A stretch of DNA of 64,000 nt, from assembly GCF_900111365.1 (NCBI RefSeq), contig NZ_FOGZ01000005.1, forward strand, positions 58,535 through 122,534, in the 5' to 3' direction. The notes below the pieces were generated by a model. That model saw only the letters and a program-made list of their open reading frames with translations. It had not been told where the DNA came from and searched no databases. Of this stretch, positions 43,305 through 52,192 are shown piece after piece; position 1 is the stretch's first letter, and each line of letters starts with the position of its first letter. The translations under genes were made by a program, and so were the position numbers. The DNA is from Propionibacterium cyclohexanicum (GTDB lineage: Bacteria; Actinomycetota; Actinomycetes; Propionibacteriales; Propionibacteriaceae).

Positions 43305-44201
43305 ATGTCCACCACCATGACAGCCCCCGCCACGATCGCCATGGCCCCACGGCGGCGCCGGCGCAGGAGCCGGTCAGAGAAGTCGCTCACTGCCTTGCAG
43401 TACCTCCTCCTGGTGTTCTTCGCCGTGATCGTGCTCACGCCGCTGTACCTTCTGCTGGTGACAAGCTTCAAGTCGCCCGCCGCATTCAGCCAGAGCACGG
43501 CCTGGTTCGTGCCGAACAGCTTCTCGGTCGACGGTTGGGCGAAGGCCTGGGACAGGTTGGCGCCCGCTCTGGGACGCTCGCTGCTGATGGCCTCGATCGC
43601 CTCGGTCGTCTCGTCGTTCCTCGGGTCGCTGAACGGCTATGTCTTCGCCAAGTGGAAATTCCCTGGTTCGCACCTGGTGTTCGTGCTGTTTCTGTTCGGG
43701 ATGTTCATCCCCTACCAGGCGATCATGATTCCCCTGCAGGCGATGATGCTGCAGGTCCAGGCCCATGCCCCGTGGTTCCAGGGAATTCCGGTGCTCATCC
43801 TGTGCCACATCGTCTACGGCATTCCCATCTGCACGCTCATCTTCCGCAATTACTATGCGACCGCGGTGCCCAACGAGATCGTCGAGGCTGCCAGGGTCGA
43901 TGGTGCAGGGGCTTTCGCGACCTATTCCAGGGTGGTGCTCCCGGTCTCGTTGCCTGGCTTCGTCGTGACGCTGATCTGGCAATTCACGAGCGCCTGGAAT
44001 GATTTCCTCTTCGCGCTGTTCCTCACCACGCCCAACAACGGCCCGGTCACCTATGCCCTGCAGGCGCTGGCCGGTGGCCAGAATCCAGACTATCCGTCGA
44101 TCATGGCGGGCGTCCTCGTGGCCTCGCTGCCGACCCTGGTCGTCTACATCGCGCTGGGCAAATACTTCGTGTCCGGCCTCATGAGCGGTTCGGTGAAATA
44201 G
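43305..44201 (+). CDS. ABC sugar importer permease 2 (MalG/UgpE-like)
   Basis: 298 residues, six membrane helices after a basic N-terminus (APRRRRRRSRSEKS). The EAA motif is EIVEAARVDGAGAFATYSRV followed by PVSLPG. The ATG is five bases after the stop of permease 1, so the operon is compact. No ATP-binding subunit follows before the converging secA2 gene. Confidence 0.93.
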   Translation: MSTTMTAPATIAMAPRRRRRRSRSEKSLTALQYLLLVFFAVIVLTPLYLLLVTSFKSPAAFSQSTAWFVPNSFSVDGWAKAWDRLAPALGRSLLMASIASVVSSFLGSLNGYVFAKWKFPGSHLVFVLFLFGMFIPYQAIMIPLQAMMLQVQAHAPWFQGIPVLILCHIVYGIPICTLIFRNYYATAVPNEIVEAARVDGAGAFATYSRVVLPVSLPGFVVTLIWQFTSAWNDFLFALFLTTPNNGPVTYALQALAGGQNPDYPSIMAGVLVASLPTLVVYIALGKYFVSGLMSGSVK

Positions 44202-44249
44202 CTGTCGGGCTCATGGCGCGCAGCCGAGGTCCGATCCACCGGGCGGGCC

Positions 44250-46520
44250 TCAGCTGCGCAGCAGCGCCCGGATCTGGCGTCCGACCGCCTCGACGAACTT
44301 GTCCTCGGGTGAGCCCCAGCCCATCTGGATCACCTCGTAGGCCCACAGCGCACCCGGGCCTCGGCGAGGGCTGTCCGGCACGACGTTGCGCGATGCCGCG
44401 TCGTTCAGGAGTGCGGTGCTCTCGGCGGCAACTGCCTCCAGGAAGCCGTGGAAGTGCTCGCGAGCCTCCCGCTCGAACTCGACCAGCGGAGACAGCCTCG
44501 CGAGCCGACGCAGGTGAATGCCCTCCCTCAGGTTCGTGAGGAAGGCAAGGTGGGCGCTCCACCGCTCATCGAGAGTGTGCAGCACGACCTGGGCGCACAC
44601 CCGGTCGAGGTCATCGCCCAGCAGGCTCGCCAGGTCCGCCTGCACGGTGGGGCCGAGATGGCGGAAGATCTCGCGGCGCGCCGCGAGTGGCTCCTCGAGC
44701 ACGGCCCGCCGCGAGCGGAGCACCTCGCGACGCTGCTCGGCCGGCACCTTCGTGAACAGCCACGCCTGCTCGTGCTCGGCGAGCATTCTCGCCTCGAGCG
44801 CCCGCTGCTGGTGCTCGACCTGTTCATTGAGCTCGGGATCGAGCACCCGGCCCCGGGCGTCGGCGTCGATGGCGACGTCCCTACCGGTGGTGCTGTCGGC
44901 ATCGACGCTCAGGAGGGGATCGTCCAGGGCCCCCATGAGCACGGTGCTGCCGGGATCACCCTGGCGCCCGGCGCGCCCGCGCAGCTGGGCGTCAAGCCGG
45001 GGGGTCGGATAGCGCCCGGCGCCGATCACCACGAGCCCCCCATTGATGCGCGCTGTGTTCGTGAGCACGATGTCGGTGCCGCGTCCGGCCATCTGAGTGC
45101 TGATGGTCACTGTTGCGGGAAGGCCCGCCTGCGCGATGATCTGGGCCTCCTGGGCGGCGTTCGTGGCGTTGAGCACGGTGGCCGCCACGCCAGCGTCTGC
45201 CAGCTGCTCACCGAGCTGGCGGGAATGCTCGATGCTCTGGGTGCCCACGAGTACTGGCCGTCCGGCCCGCTGTTCGGCGCCGGCTCGTTCGACGACGGCC
45301 CTGTCGCGCTGGGCGGCGCTGAGGTAGAGCTCGGCCGGTTCGTCGACGCGGATGAGTGGGCGATGCGGCGGCACATGGGCCACGAGGAATCCGTAGCGGT
45401 CGTGCAGTGGGGTGGCCGCGAGCGTCGCGGTGGCGCTCAGGCCCAGGCAGGTCCGGTAGCTGCGCACCACTTCCTGGACGCTCAGCTGGTCCATCACCTG
45501 GACCCGGCTTGCCGCCTCGATGTGCTCCTTCGCCTCGACCGCGCGCTGCAAGCCCTCGGGCCAGCGCTGCCGGTCCACCACCCGGCCCTTCGTCGGCGAG
45601 ACGAGCGCGATGCCCTCGGGGCGCACCACATAGTCCACGTCGCGGACGAGGATTGCGTGGGCGTGCAGGGCGGCATTGGCGGCCGCCATGAGGCTCACCT
45701 GGTCGGCGGCGAACAGATTGGGGACGCTCATCTCGCTCTCTACCGCCGCGATGCCCCTGTCGGTGAAGGATGCCGAGCCCGCCACCGGGTCAGTGGTGTA
45801 GTCGAGGCCGCGCTCCAGGCGGGTCATGAGTGCCGCAAGGCGGGATTCCCGGGCGCGCGCCGTTGCGTCGCTGGTGGTCTGCGCGATGACCAGCGGCTGG
45901 GTGGCCTCGTCGAGCAGCACGCTGTCCAGCTCATCGACCAGAGCCACATCGAGCACCGGATGCACGAGATCGCCGGGGTCGAGCACCAGCCCGTCGCGCA
46001 TGAGGTCGTAGGCGATCTCCTGCACAGTGCTGTGAACCACCCGGCAGCGGTAGGCCGTCGAGCGGTCTGCGGTGGAGGTGTCCGCCAGCGTGCAGCCGGT
46101 GGCGATGCCGAGCGGTGCGAGCATGGCCGTGGCCAGCTCGTGATCGCGAGCCGCCAGGTAATCGTTGGGACACAGCACATGCACCTGGCGTCCCGCAGTC
46201 GCCATCATCCCGGCCGCCAGCACGGCAACGAGTGTCTTGCCCTCACCGGTTGCCATATCGATGCTGTAGCCCTTGACGAGCCCGAGGGCGGCGAGGATCT
46301 GCTCGGGATAGGGGTGAAGGCCGAGCTCCCGCGACGCGCTGCGGCACAGGGCCGCGAGCCGCTGCACTTCGCCATCGCGTCCGGTGGCGGCAAGCTGCGC
46401 CGCCGGATCCGCGTCGGAGTGCATGAGCGCCGCGACGGTGCGTGCTTTGGGTTCCAGCGCGCGCAGCGAGGCCGTCCCTGAGCGTGCCTTCAACAGATTG
46501 GCGAAGCCACGAAGGCCCAT
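44250..46520 (-). CDS. secA2: Accessory preprotein translocase ATPase SecA2
   Basis: 756 residues, shorter than housekeeping SecA. Walker A ATGEGKT at 90-96, a Walker B-like VDELDSVLLDEA at 195-206 (DELD rather than DEVD), RWPEGLQRAVEAKE, TQMAGRGTDI and LRGRAGRQGDPGS all match SecA motors. The C-terminal SEC-C zinc tail is missing, as in other SecA2 proteins. In mycobacteria SecA2 exports a small set of proteins. The ATG has GGAAGGA five bases upstream. No accessory SecY2 is nearby, so it probably uses the canonical SecYEG channel. Confidence 0.9.
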   Translation of the reverse strand: MGLRGFANLLKARSGTASLRALEPKARTVAALMHSDADPAAQLAATGRDGEVQRLAALCRSASRELGLHPYPEQILAALGLVKGYSIDMATGEGKTLVAVLAAGMMATAGRQVHVLCPNDYLAARDHELATAMLAPLGIATGCTLADTSTADRSTAYRCRVVHSTVQEIAYDLMRDGLVLDPGDLVHPVLDVALVDELDSVLLDEATQPLVIAQTTSDATARARESRLAALMTRLERGLDYTTDPVAGSASFTDRGIAAVESEMSVPNLFAADQVSLMAAANAALHAHAILVRDVDYVVRPEGIALVSPTKGRVVDRQRWPEGLQRAVEAKEHIEAASRVQVMDQLSVQEVVRSYRTCLGLSATATLAATPLHDRYGFLVAHVPPHRPLIRVDEPAELYLSAAQRDRAVVERAGAEQRAGRPVLVGTQSIEHSRQLGEQLADAGVAATVLNATNAAQEAQIIAQAGLPATVTISTQMAGRGTDIVLTNTARINGGLVVIGAGRYPTPRLDAQLRGRAGRQGDPGSTVLMGALDDPLLSVDADSTTGRDVAIDADARGRVLDPELNEQVEHQQRALEARMLAEHEQAWLFTKVPAEQRREVLRSRRAVLEEPLAARREIFRHLGPTVQADLASLLGDDLDRVCAQVVLHTLDERWSAHLAFLTNLREGIHLRRLARLSPLVEFEREAREHFHGFLEAVAAESTALLNDAASRNVVPDSPRRGPGALWAYEVIQMGWGSPEDKFVEAVGRQIRALLRS

Positions 46521-46580
46521 GGCGTCCTTCCCTTGCCGGAGCTGGTGCGATCCGAGCGGCCCGGACCCCACCAGCGGTAC

Positions 46581-46598
46581 GTCAGGAAGAATACTGAC
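46581..46598. promoter_or_regulatory. Inverted repeat in the secA2 / AAA-like divergent gap
   Basis: GTCAG (46581-46585) and CTGAC (46594-46598) with an eight-base spacer lie in the 80-base divergent region. On the minus strand TATTCT (46593-46588) inside it is a plausible -10 for secA2. The site is only three bases before the GTG of the plus-strand gene, so it could be an operator or simply a small hairpin. Confidence 0.3.
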
Positions 46599-46600
46599 GG

Positions 46601-47206
46601 GTGATCCGCACCGCAGTTTGCGGACCTCCGATCCCCACCGGGCGATTCGGACTCTCGCTCGTCGGCGTCGAGTGGGCGGATTCGTTCTCCGGCCATGGAC
46701 CGGGGCTGCCCGAATGGCTTGCGAGCTTCTCGCAACTCGTCGCGACGCTGTCCCCGGCGGTCTTCGTTGTCGAGGGGATCGGCGATGAGTTTGCCGTGAA
46801 CGCTCCCGGGGAGGGCGCCGGCGTACGCCTCGGGGATGGGATGGCAGCTTTCGCGCGGATGGTGTCGTCGGCTGGTTTCGCGGCACATTCGACCGTCATC
46901 GCCGTCAGCAGGCGGCGGGTTACCGATCCGGTGATCTCCCGCCGGTTCGATGTCATCGTGCATCTCGAGTGCCCGGATGGCGATACTGCACTGCGACTGA
47001 TCCGGACGCTCCTCCCGATCACGGCGGCGGAGGGAATCAACTGGCCGCGCGTCAGCTCAGCGGCCCGGCGGCTGAGCCATGCGAAGATCGCCACAGCCGT
47101 CGAGGTGGCGCGACGGCGAATGGTGCTGGACAACCTGCAGCAACTGCGCACCCCCTATCTCATCGACGCTCTGCTTGCCCGCCGTCCCTCTCGTCCCCAG
47201 TGGTGA
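46601..47206 (+). CDS. Degenerate AAA+ domain protein
   Basis: 201 residues. The layout is that of one small AAA+ module: a Walker A-like GPPIPTGR at 8-15 that lacks the GK[ST], a Walker B-like VFVVEGIGDE at 54-63, a sensor-1-like TVIAVSRR at 98-105, an arginine-finger-like SRRFDVIVHLECPD at 113-126 and a helical lid (145-178). ATP binding and hydrolysis are therefore doubtful. It is divergent from secA2. The GTG start has AGGAAG twelve bases upstream, which is rather far. The homology call is by pattern only; no family name can be given. Confidence 0.6.
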   Translation: MIRTAVCGPPIPTGRFGLSLVGVEWADSFSGHGPGLPEWLASFSQLVATLSPAVFVVEGIGDEFAVNAPGEGAGVRLGDGMAAFARMVSSAGFAAHSTVIAVSRRRVTDPVISRRFDVIVHLECPDGDTALRLIRTLLPITAAEGINWPRVSSAARRLSHAKIATAVEVARRRMVLDNLQQLRTPYLIDALLARRPSRPQW

Positions 47207-47248
47207 TCGCGGGGGACGCAGCCGTGCCCCGGGTGGGGCGTGCCCAGA

Positions 47249-48379
47249 TCAGACGAGGGTCCAGTCCCGGGGGCTGTGGTTGAGCAGCCGGGGGCCCTCG
47301 GCGCTCACGGCCACGATGTCCTCGATGCGCACGCCGAAGCGGCCCGGGAGGTAGATGCCCGGCTCCACCGAGAAGACCATCCCGGGCTCCAGGATGGTGG
47401 TGTTACCGCGCACCTCGAAGGGATGCTCGTGTACCTCGAGGCCGATTCCGTGCCCGACGCGGGTGATGAAATACGGCCCGTAGCCGGCCTCGGTGATCAC
47501 GGCGCGCGCGGCGATGTCCACCGATTCGGCGGAGCTGCCGGCGCATGCCGCATCGATGCCCGCCTGCTGGGCCTTTCTCACGAGGGCATGCACTGTGGCG
47601 AAATCGCGATCGGCCGGCTCACCGATGCAGTAGGTGCGGGTGGAGTCGCTGAAGTAGCCGCTGGGGGCAGGACCGCCGATGTCGATGACCACCGGCTCGC
47701 CGGCATTGATGACCCGCTTCGACTGCTCGTGATGGGGGCTGGCGCCGTTGGGGCCCGAGGCCACGATGACGAAGTCGGGACGCTCGTGGCCCTCCTCGAC
47801 GATCGCGCGGGCGATGTCGTCCCCCACCTCGGATTCGGTGCGCCCAGGGCGCAGCCATTCGGCGATCCTGGCGTGCACCCGGTCGATCGCCGCTCCGACG
47901 GCTGCCAGCGCCGCGAGCTCCTGGCGGCCCTTGCGCATCCGCAGCGCCCTGATGGCCTCTGCGGCGGGCGAGACATGCAGGTGCAGGTGGTTCTCGAAGC
48001 TCAGCGCGTGCATGGCCGGCATGAAGTCGTCCACGCCGATCGCGCTCACGGGGCCGAGCCGGTCCGCGACGAGCCGATAGGGGTCCTCGTGGTCCTCCCA
48101 GGTGGGCATCTCGATGCCGAGGCGCTCGGCCGAGGATCCGGTCCAGCCTGGGCGCTCCAGGGCTGGCACCACGAGGAAGGGGTCGGCCTCGGCGGGAGCG
48201 ACCAGAGCAGTGAGTCGCTCGTGGGAACCCTGGGAGCGGCCGATGAAGTAGCGCAGATCCGCCCCTGGGCTGACGATCACCGCATCGAACCCATGATCGC
48301 CGGCTGCAGAGCGGAGGCTCTCGAGACGTGCTCGCAGGTCGTCGGTGGTGGGGGTCCAGGTCAATGCGGGATCGGTCAT
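47249..48379 (-). CDS. Xaa-Pro aminopeptidase-like M24 metallopeptidase
   Basis: 376 residues. An N-terminal creatinase-like domain precedes the pita-bread fold. All five metal ligands are present: Asp in VIDIGG, Asp in FSDSTRTY, His in VGHGIGLEVHEHP, Glu in FSVEPGIY and Glu in RIEDIV. It should be an active dimetal aminopeptidase for X-Pro peptides. The ATG at 48379 lies six bases after a minus-strand TAACCT box, so the mRNA is probably leaderless. Confidence 0.92.
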   Translation of the reverse strand: MTDPALTWTPTTDDLRARLESLRSAAGDHGFDAVIVSPGADLRYFIGRSQGSHERLTALVAPAEADPFLVVPALERPGWTGSSAERLGIEMPTWEDHEDPYRLVADRLGPVSAIGVDDFMPAMHALSFENHLHLHVSPAAEAIRALRMRKGRQELAALAAVGAAIDRVHARIAEWLRPGRTESEVGDDIARAIVEEGHERPDFVIVASGPNGASPHHEQSKRVINAGEPVVIDIGGPAPSGYFSDSTRTYCIGEPADRDFATVHALVRKAQQAGIDAACAGSSAESVDIAARAVITEAGYGPYFITRVGHGIGLEVHEHPFEVRGNTTILEPGMVFSVEPGIYLPGRFGVRIEDIVAVSAEGPRLLNHSPRDWTLV

Positions 48380-48720
48380 GGGGGCCAGGTTATCCCTGGC
48401 TGGTCGGGCCTGGGCAGCATGGAGACGGTCGGCTCCAGCACGTTCATTCTCTACCGCGTACTCTTTCTGCCCCGGGATTGGATCGAGCCCCGCTTGTGGG
48501 CGCGAGCAGCCACACGTGCGTGAGAGAAGGACCGCTTCTGACAAAGGAGACGCGGCAATCCCGCCGGCGACAGACCTGGCCGGTGCGTGGTGACGATGGC
48601 AGTGAGCCTGACGCTGGCGGTGCGGCTGTTCATGCGCCGGGAGTTTCGGGCGAGCACCGGCGCCCGCGGAGATGGCCCGCGCGAGAATTCTCGGACGCGA
48701 CGAGGCCCGACAGGTCCAGC
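48380..48720 (+). other. Intergenic region between M24 peptidase and GPH transporter genes
   Basis: 341 bases, GC-rich. It holds the M24 promoter (TAACCT at 48386-48391, minus strand) and a small CCAGG-CCTGG hairpin on top of it. Short open frames on both strands (for example 48587-48775 plus and 48451-48657 minus) have no ribosome site or recognisable product and are not called. Confidence 0.45.
48386..48391 (-). promoter_or_regulatory. Predicted -10 box (TAACCT) of a leaderless M24 peptidase transcript
   Basis: On the minus strand TAACCT is followed by six bases and the ATG at 48379. The hexamer is the same as in the nucS divergent promoter. Confidence 0.45.
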
Positions 48721-50073
48721 TCAGGCGGTGGCCGACGAGCCGTTCCCCGAGGCGACAGGGGTCGAGAGTCTGTAGAAGCAGAATGGCACCACCGAGAGCA
48801 GGCAACTCGCCGCGGGCACCAGGGTGATCGAGGCGAAGAGCACGTTCTGCATGTGGCGAGTTATCTGAGCACCTGAATGGTATCCGGACACCACCACCAG
48901 TGCCCCGAAGACCATCACCGAGAGGGCGTTCATGAGTTTGCCGGTGAAGGTGAGTGTCGAGAACGAGATGCCGTCATTGCGGATGCCGGTGCGCCGCTCC
49001 ATGTCGTCCACGGCATCGGCGATGAGGGTGACCTGGATGACCATGAAGATGCCCAGCGCGACACCGCTGAGGGCCACGAACGCGAGGAGGAGAGCAAAGT
49101 TCTGGAAGCCGGCGAGGAACATCACGAGGTAGAGGAGGGCCGCCGCCAGCGAGCTGCGGATCATGAGGTCCTTGCTCGTCATGTGCCGCAGCAGTAGGGG
49201 CGTTGCGAGGGCGGCGACGACCATGCCGACGATGACCGCGGCGCCGATCGCGGTGAAGCTCTTCTCGGAGCCGTAGGCCACGACGGCGAAGACTGCACCT
49301 CCGGCCTGGATGATGCTGCGCCCGAAGCCGATCGTCGATCCGAGCAGGACGAGCAGCAGCGGTGTGTTGTGCACGAAATTGGTGACCAGGATCCGGAAGG
49401 TCAATGCGGCGGTACCGTCGGGGCGCGTGCGTTCGCGGGTGTTGACGAACGCGAGGAGGTAGAGACCCATGCCGGCGAAGGAGGAGACGGCGACGGCGAG
49501 TGTCCATCCATGGGCTGTCGTGGTGGGGCCATCGCTGAGTAGGGCGGCGAACCAGGGCATGCCGAGGGTGGCGACGCCCAAGGAGATGGATCCGGCGGCG
49601 CGGACCTGTGAGATGGCCTTGTTCCGCTGGGCCGGGTCACTGAACGCGGAGCCGATGACGCCCCAGTAGGGCACATCGCATGCGGTGTAGGCGATGCCCC
49701 AGGCGAAGAAGCAGATGCCGAAGTAGACGAGCTGAGTGGTCTGCGGCGCCTGGGGTACGGCGAACAGGGCGGTGGTGAGCCCAGCGACCGGCAGGGCCGA
49801 GAAAAGGATGTAGGGCCGCATCTTTCCCCAGCGGCTGCGGGTGCGATCGACGATGGTGCCCATGATGGGATCGCTGAGGGCATCGAAGACCTTGGCGGCG
49901 GTGATGATGCTTGTCACGACGGCCATCGCGGCGACCGACAGATGCACGTACTCCAGCAGGTAGACAAGGATGAAGGTCGTGACGGTGGTGATGATGATGC
50001 TCTGGCCGAAGCCGGCGATCACCACCGAGAGCGCCTGGATGCGGGCTGGGACGGATGTGTGCACCAGGTCCAT
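48721..50073 (-). CDS. GPH-family sugar:cation symporter (MFS-like)
   Basis: 450 residues with 12 predicted membrane helices. The family motif between helices 2 and 3 is DALSDPIMGTIVDRTRSRWG, a signature of the glycoside-pentoside-hexuronide symporters (MelB type). The substrate is not predictable from sequence. The ATG at 50073 follows a GGACC leader; the open frame continues into the patatin gene upstream only as a shadow. It probably shares a transcript with the patatin gene, 34 bases upstream. Confidence 0.88.
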   Translation of the reverse strand: MDLVHTSVPARIQALSVVIAGFGQSIIITTVTTFILVYLLEYVHLSVAAMAVVTSIITAAKVFDALSDPIMGTIVDRTRSRWGKMRPYILFSALPVAGLTTALFAVPQAPQTTQLVYFGICFFAWGIAYTACDVPYWGVIGSAFSDPAQRNKAISQVRAAGSISLGVATLGMPWFAALLSDGPTTTAHGWTLAVAVSSFAGMGLYLLAFVNTRERTRPDGTAALTFRILVTNFVHNTPLLLVLLGSTIGFGRSIIQAGGAVFAVVAYGSEKSFTAIGAAVIVGMVVAALATPLLLRHMTSKDLMIRSSLAAALLYLVMFLAGFQNFALLLAFVALSGVALGIFMVIQVTLIADAVDDMERRTGIRNDGISFSTLTFTGKLMNALSVMVFGALVVVSGYHSGAQITRHMQNVLFASITLVPAASCLLSVVPFCFYRLSTPVASGNGSSATA

Positions 50074-50107
50074 GGTTGGTCCTTGTCGGCGGCGTGCGGG
50101 TGAGGGT

Positions 50108-51070
50108 TCAGTGTGAGGGGGACGGGCTGGGGATAGTCGGGGCGGTCCACGTCGGGGCGAGCTGGCCAGCCCAGTGGTCGGCGGCCGCTCGGCCGGCTGC
50201 GATGGCGTCGGGGACTGCACGGGGATCCATGAGGATCTCGTCACGCACCCCGGACAAGGCGATGTGGGTGACCTCGCAGCCGCTGGCCGCCAAGGCGGTG
50301 ATCTCGTCGCGACGCGCCTGGTGCTGGGCTGGGGTCGTGAGATCGGTGGCCAGTGAGGTGACGATGACGTGGTGGGCGCCAGCTGCCAGATCGCTGTGGG
50401 TCGAGGTGCCGGCAACACCGCCGTCCATGCAGAGGCGATCGCCGATCTGCTGGGGAGCGAAGATGCCGGGGACGCAGATGCTCGCGGCCACTGCGCGTGC
50501 CAGGCTGACCGCGCCGCGGCGCAGCACCAGTCGCTCGCCGGTGTAGCAGTCGGTGGCAGTGATGAACAGCGACCGGTGGGGCCAGCGGGTGCCCACCAGC
50601 GCGCCCAGTACACGGCGAATGCCGTGCGGGTGGGGGATCACCGCCGCGAGACTGGCGTGGCCGACGCGACGCACAGCCTCAAGTGTTCCGTCGTTGAGCT
50701 GGCTGAGCTCATAGGCCCGCTGGGCACTGGGGGAGGGGGCTCCGGAGCCGAACAGCTTGGTGAGCTGGGGGACCGCGAGGAGAGCGGTGACACTCTTGGC
50801 GAACAGGTCGATCCGCCCGGTGCACAGCAGGGCGGCCACCATGGCCCCGGCCGAGGTGCCGATCACCCTATCGGCGCGGCGCAGGTCGATACCCCTTGTC
50901 AAGAGGCCCTCGTAGAGTCCCAGCTGCCATGCGATGAAGTAGACACCTCCACCGCCGAGCACGAGAGCACGAGGAGCGTCCGCTGCGGGACGAGTGGAGA
51001 AGTCGATGGGTCTGGCGAGAGGCTCAGCCGGCTCTGGGCAAGACGAGTGAGGAGTAGCGGGCGAAGTCAT
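50108..51070 (-). CDS. Patatin-like phospholipase
   Basis: 320 residues. The catalytic dyad is intact: oxyanion loop [14 protein letters not shown], nucleophile elbow GTSAG and Asp in CMDGGVAG. Such enzymes deacylate phospholipids; no signal peptide is seen. The ATG at 51070 has GGAGG six bases upstream. Followed on the same strand by the GPH transporter. It is the last gene with the GC-rich composition of the core before the glycan island. Confidence 0.88.
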   Translation of the reverse strand: MTSPATPHSSCPEPAEPLARPIDFSTRPAADAPRALVLGGGGVYFIAWQLGLYEGLLTRGIDLRRADRVIGTSAGAMVAALLCTGRIDLFAKSVTALLAVPQLTKLFGSGAPSPSAQRAYELSQLNDGTLEAVRRVGHASLAAVIPHPHGIRRVLGALVGTRWPHRSLFITATDCYTGERLVLRRGAVSLARAVAASICVPGIFAPQQIGDRLCMDGGVAGTSTHSDLAAGAHHVIVTSLATDLTTPAQHQARRDEITALAASGCEVTHIALSGVRDEILMDPRAVPDAIAAGRAAADHWAGQLAPTWTAPTIPSPSPSH

Positions 51071-51204
51071 GAGACCTCCAGAGTTGCCACGCGAGGACCA
51101 GATCGCGTACGCCGGATTCAGGCAGACTTGTGAACATACTAGAGGCGCGGGCCGGCATTGCTCATGTTCTCCAGCACGAAGCAGGATGTCGGTTCGATGC
51201 CTCC

Positions 51205-51753
51205 CTACGAGGGGCATGGCATGACGAAGGCCTTTAGGAAACCGGCGGTCTGGTAGATGGACTGGTCGACCCAGTCCCTGAGCCGCAGGCGTTGATCGAC
51301 AGCAACTACGGAAAAGTCTCCTGGGTAACATTTCCAGAAAATGAAACGAGCCCTCATGACCTGGGGAGCAAAAGTCAGGATGACAGCCTTCTTCACTTCG
51401 TGTGTCCTTGCGTATTGAACGAGCAACGATGCTTCACCTCGAGTTTTCAGCGGTACTGGTATGGCACAAGTCGCGAAACGTTGGTGGCAGATCTGTAGTC
51501 TTTCTGCACTGAACTCCTCACCGGGTGGGCTAACGGAAACAAGGATGTGGGACGCAACTCCGGATTCTCGGAGCTGCTCAGCAGTCAATAAGCGTTCACG
51601 GGTCGGGGGGCCAATCACGTAAATGAGATCCGCATGCGAGGTGTTGCCACCTGGGGGGGATACATACAGAAGAAAACTAAGAGACACGACCAGTGTGAAA
51701 ACACCGAGCAGCGCTGCCAAAGACTTCAGGAGCCTTCCCGTTAACTTCGTCAC
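51205..51753 (-). CDS. DUF218 (YdcF/SanA-like) membrane-anchored protein
   Basis: 182 residues. One N-terminal membrane helix ([23 protein letters not shown]) and an outside domain with [46 protein letters not shown] and [15 protein letters not shown], the DUF218 pattern of E. coli SanA/YdcF, linked to envelope functions. The GTG at 51753 has AGAGG six bases upstream. The composition is visibly lower in GC than in the patatin gene, and it is the first gene of the polysaccharide island. Confidence 0.82.
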   Translation of the reverse strand: MTKLTGRLLKSLAALLGVFTLVVSLSFLLYVSPPGGNTSHADLIYVIGPPTRERLLTAEQLRESGVASHILVSVSPPGEEFSAERLQICHQRFATCAIPVPLKTRGEASLLVQYARTHEVKKAVILTFAPQVMRARFIFWKCYPGDFSVVAVDQRLRLRDWVDQSIYQTAGFLKAFVMPCPS

Positions 51754-52192
51754 CGAAAACCTCTAAAGTGTTGATGTCGATAAGCTGTAGGCGGAATGCA
51801 AACTGGTGCGGGGCGGGGCGAGCAAAGAGAGATAATATTGTGAGTCGACGCCGAGTGGCGAAGCTCTGTTGAGTCCTGGGCGTGCTCAGCCGGAGGAAGA
51901 GCGCCTCGCAAGCCAGGCCTGATCGCTATCTGTACGACATTTCATGGCATTGACACTCCCCTCGAGGATACGTCTGTCTCGTGGAGCAGCCCAGGCCACT
52001 CCGATTTTCCATGTTGCAAGATCTTCGACTGAGAGAAGATGGAGTTCTCACGGTCCAGCCGCTACCGGATGACAGTGGACCCTGAACCACCCGACGCCCT
52101 TCACCGGCGACACTGAAATATGACCGGTCTTCGGTGTAGGTTTTGCACACAGACATGGGCGTCGTATTCATCCGAGCAGCGAGATCCAGTAG
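51754..52192 (+). other. Gene-free stretch in the glycan island
   Basis: 439 bases between two minus-strand genes. The longest open frame (51926-52171, minus, 81 codons) has no ribosome site and no family I know. It could be a decayed gene; I see no repeat, RNA or IS end. Confidence 0.4.
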
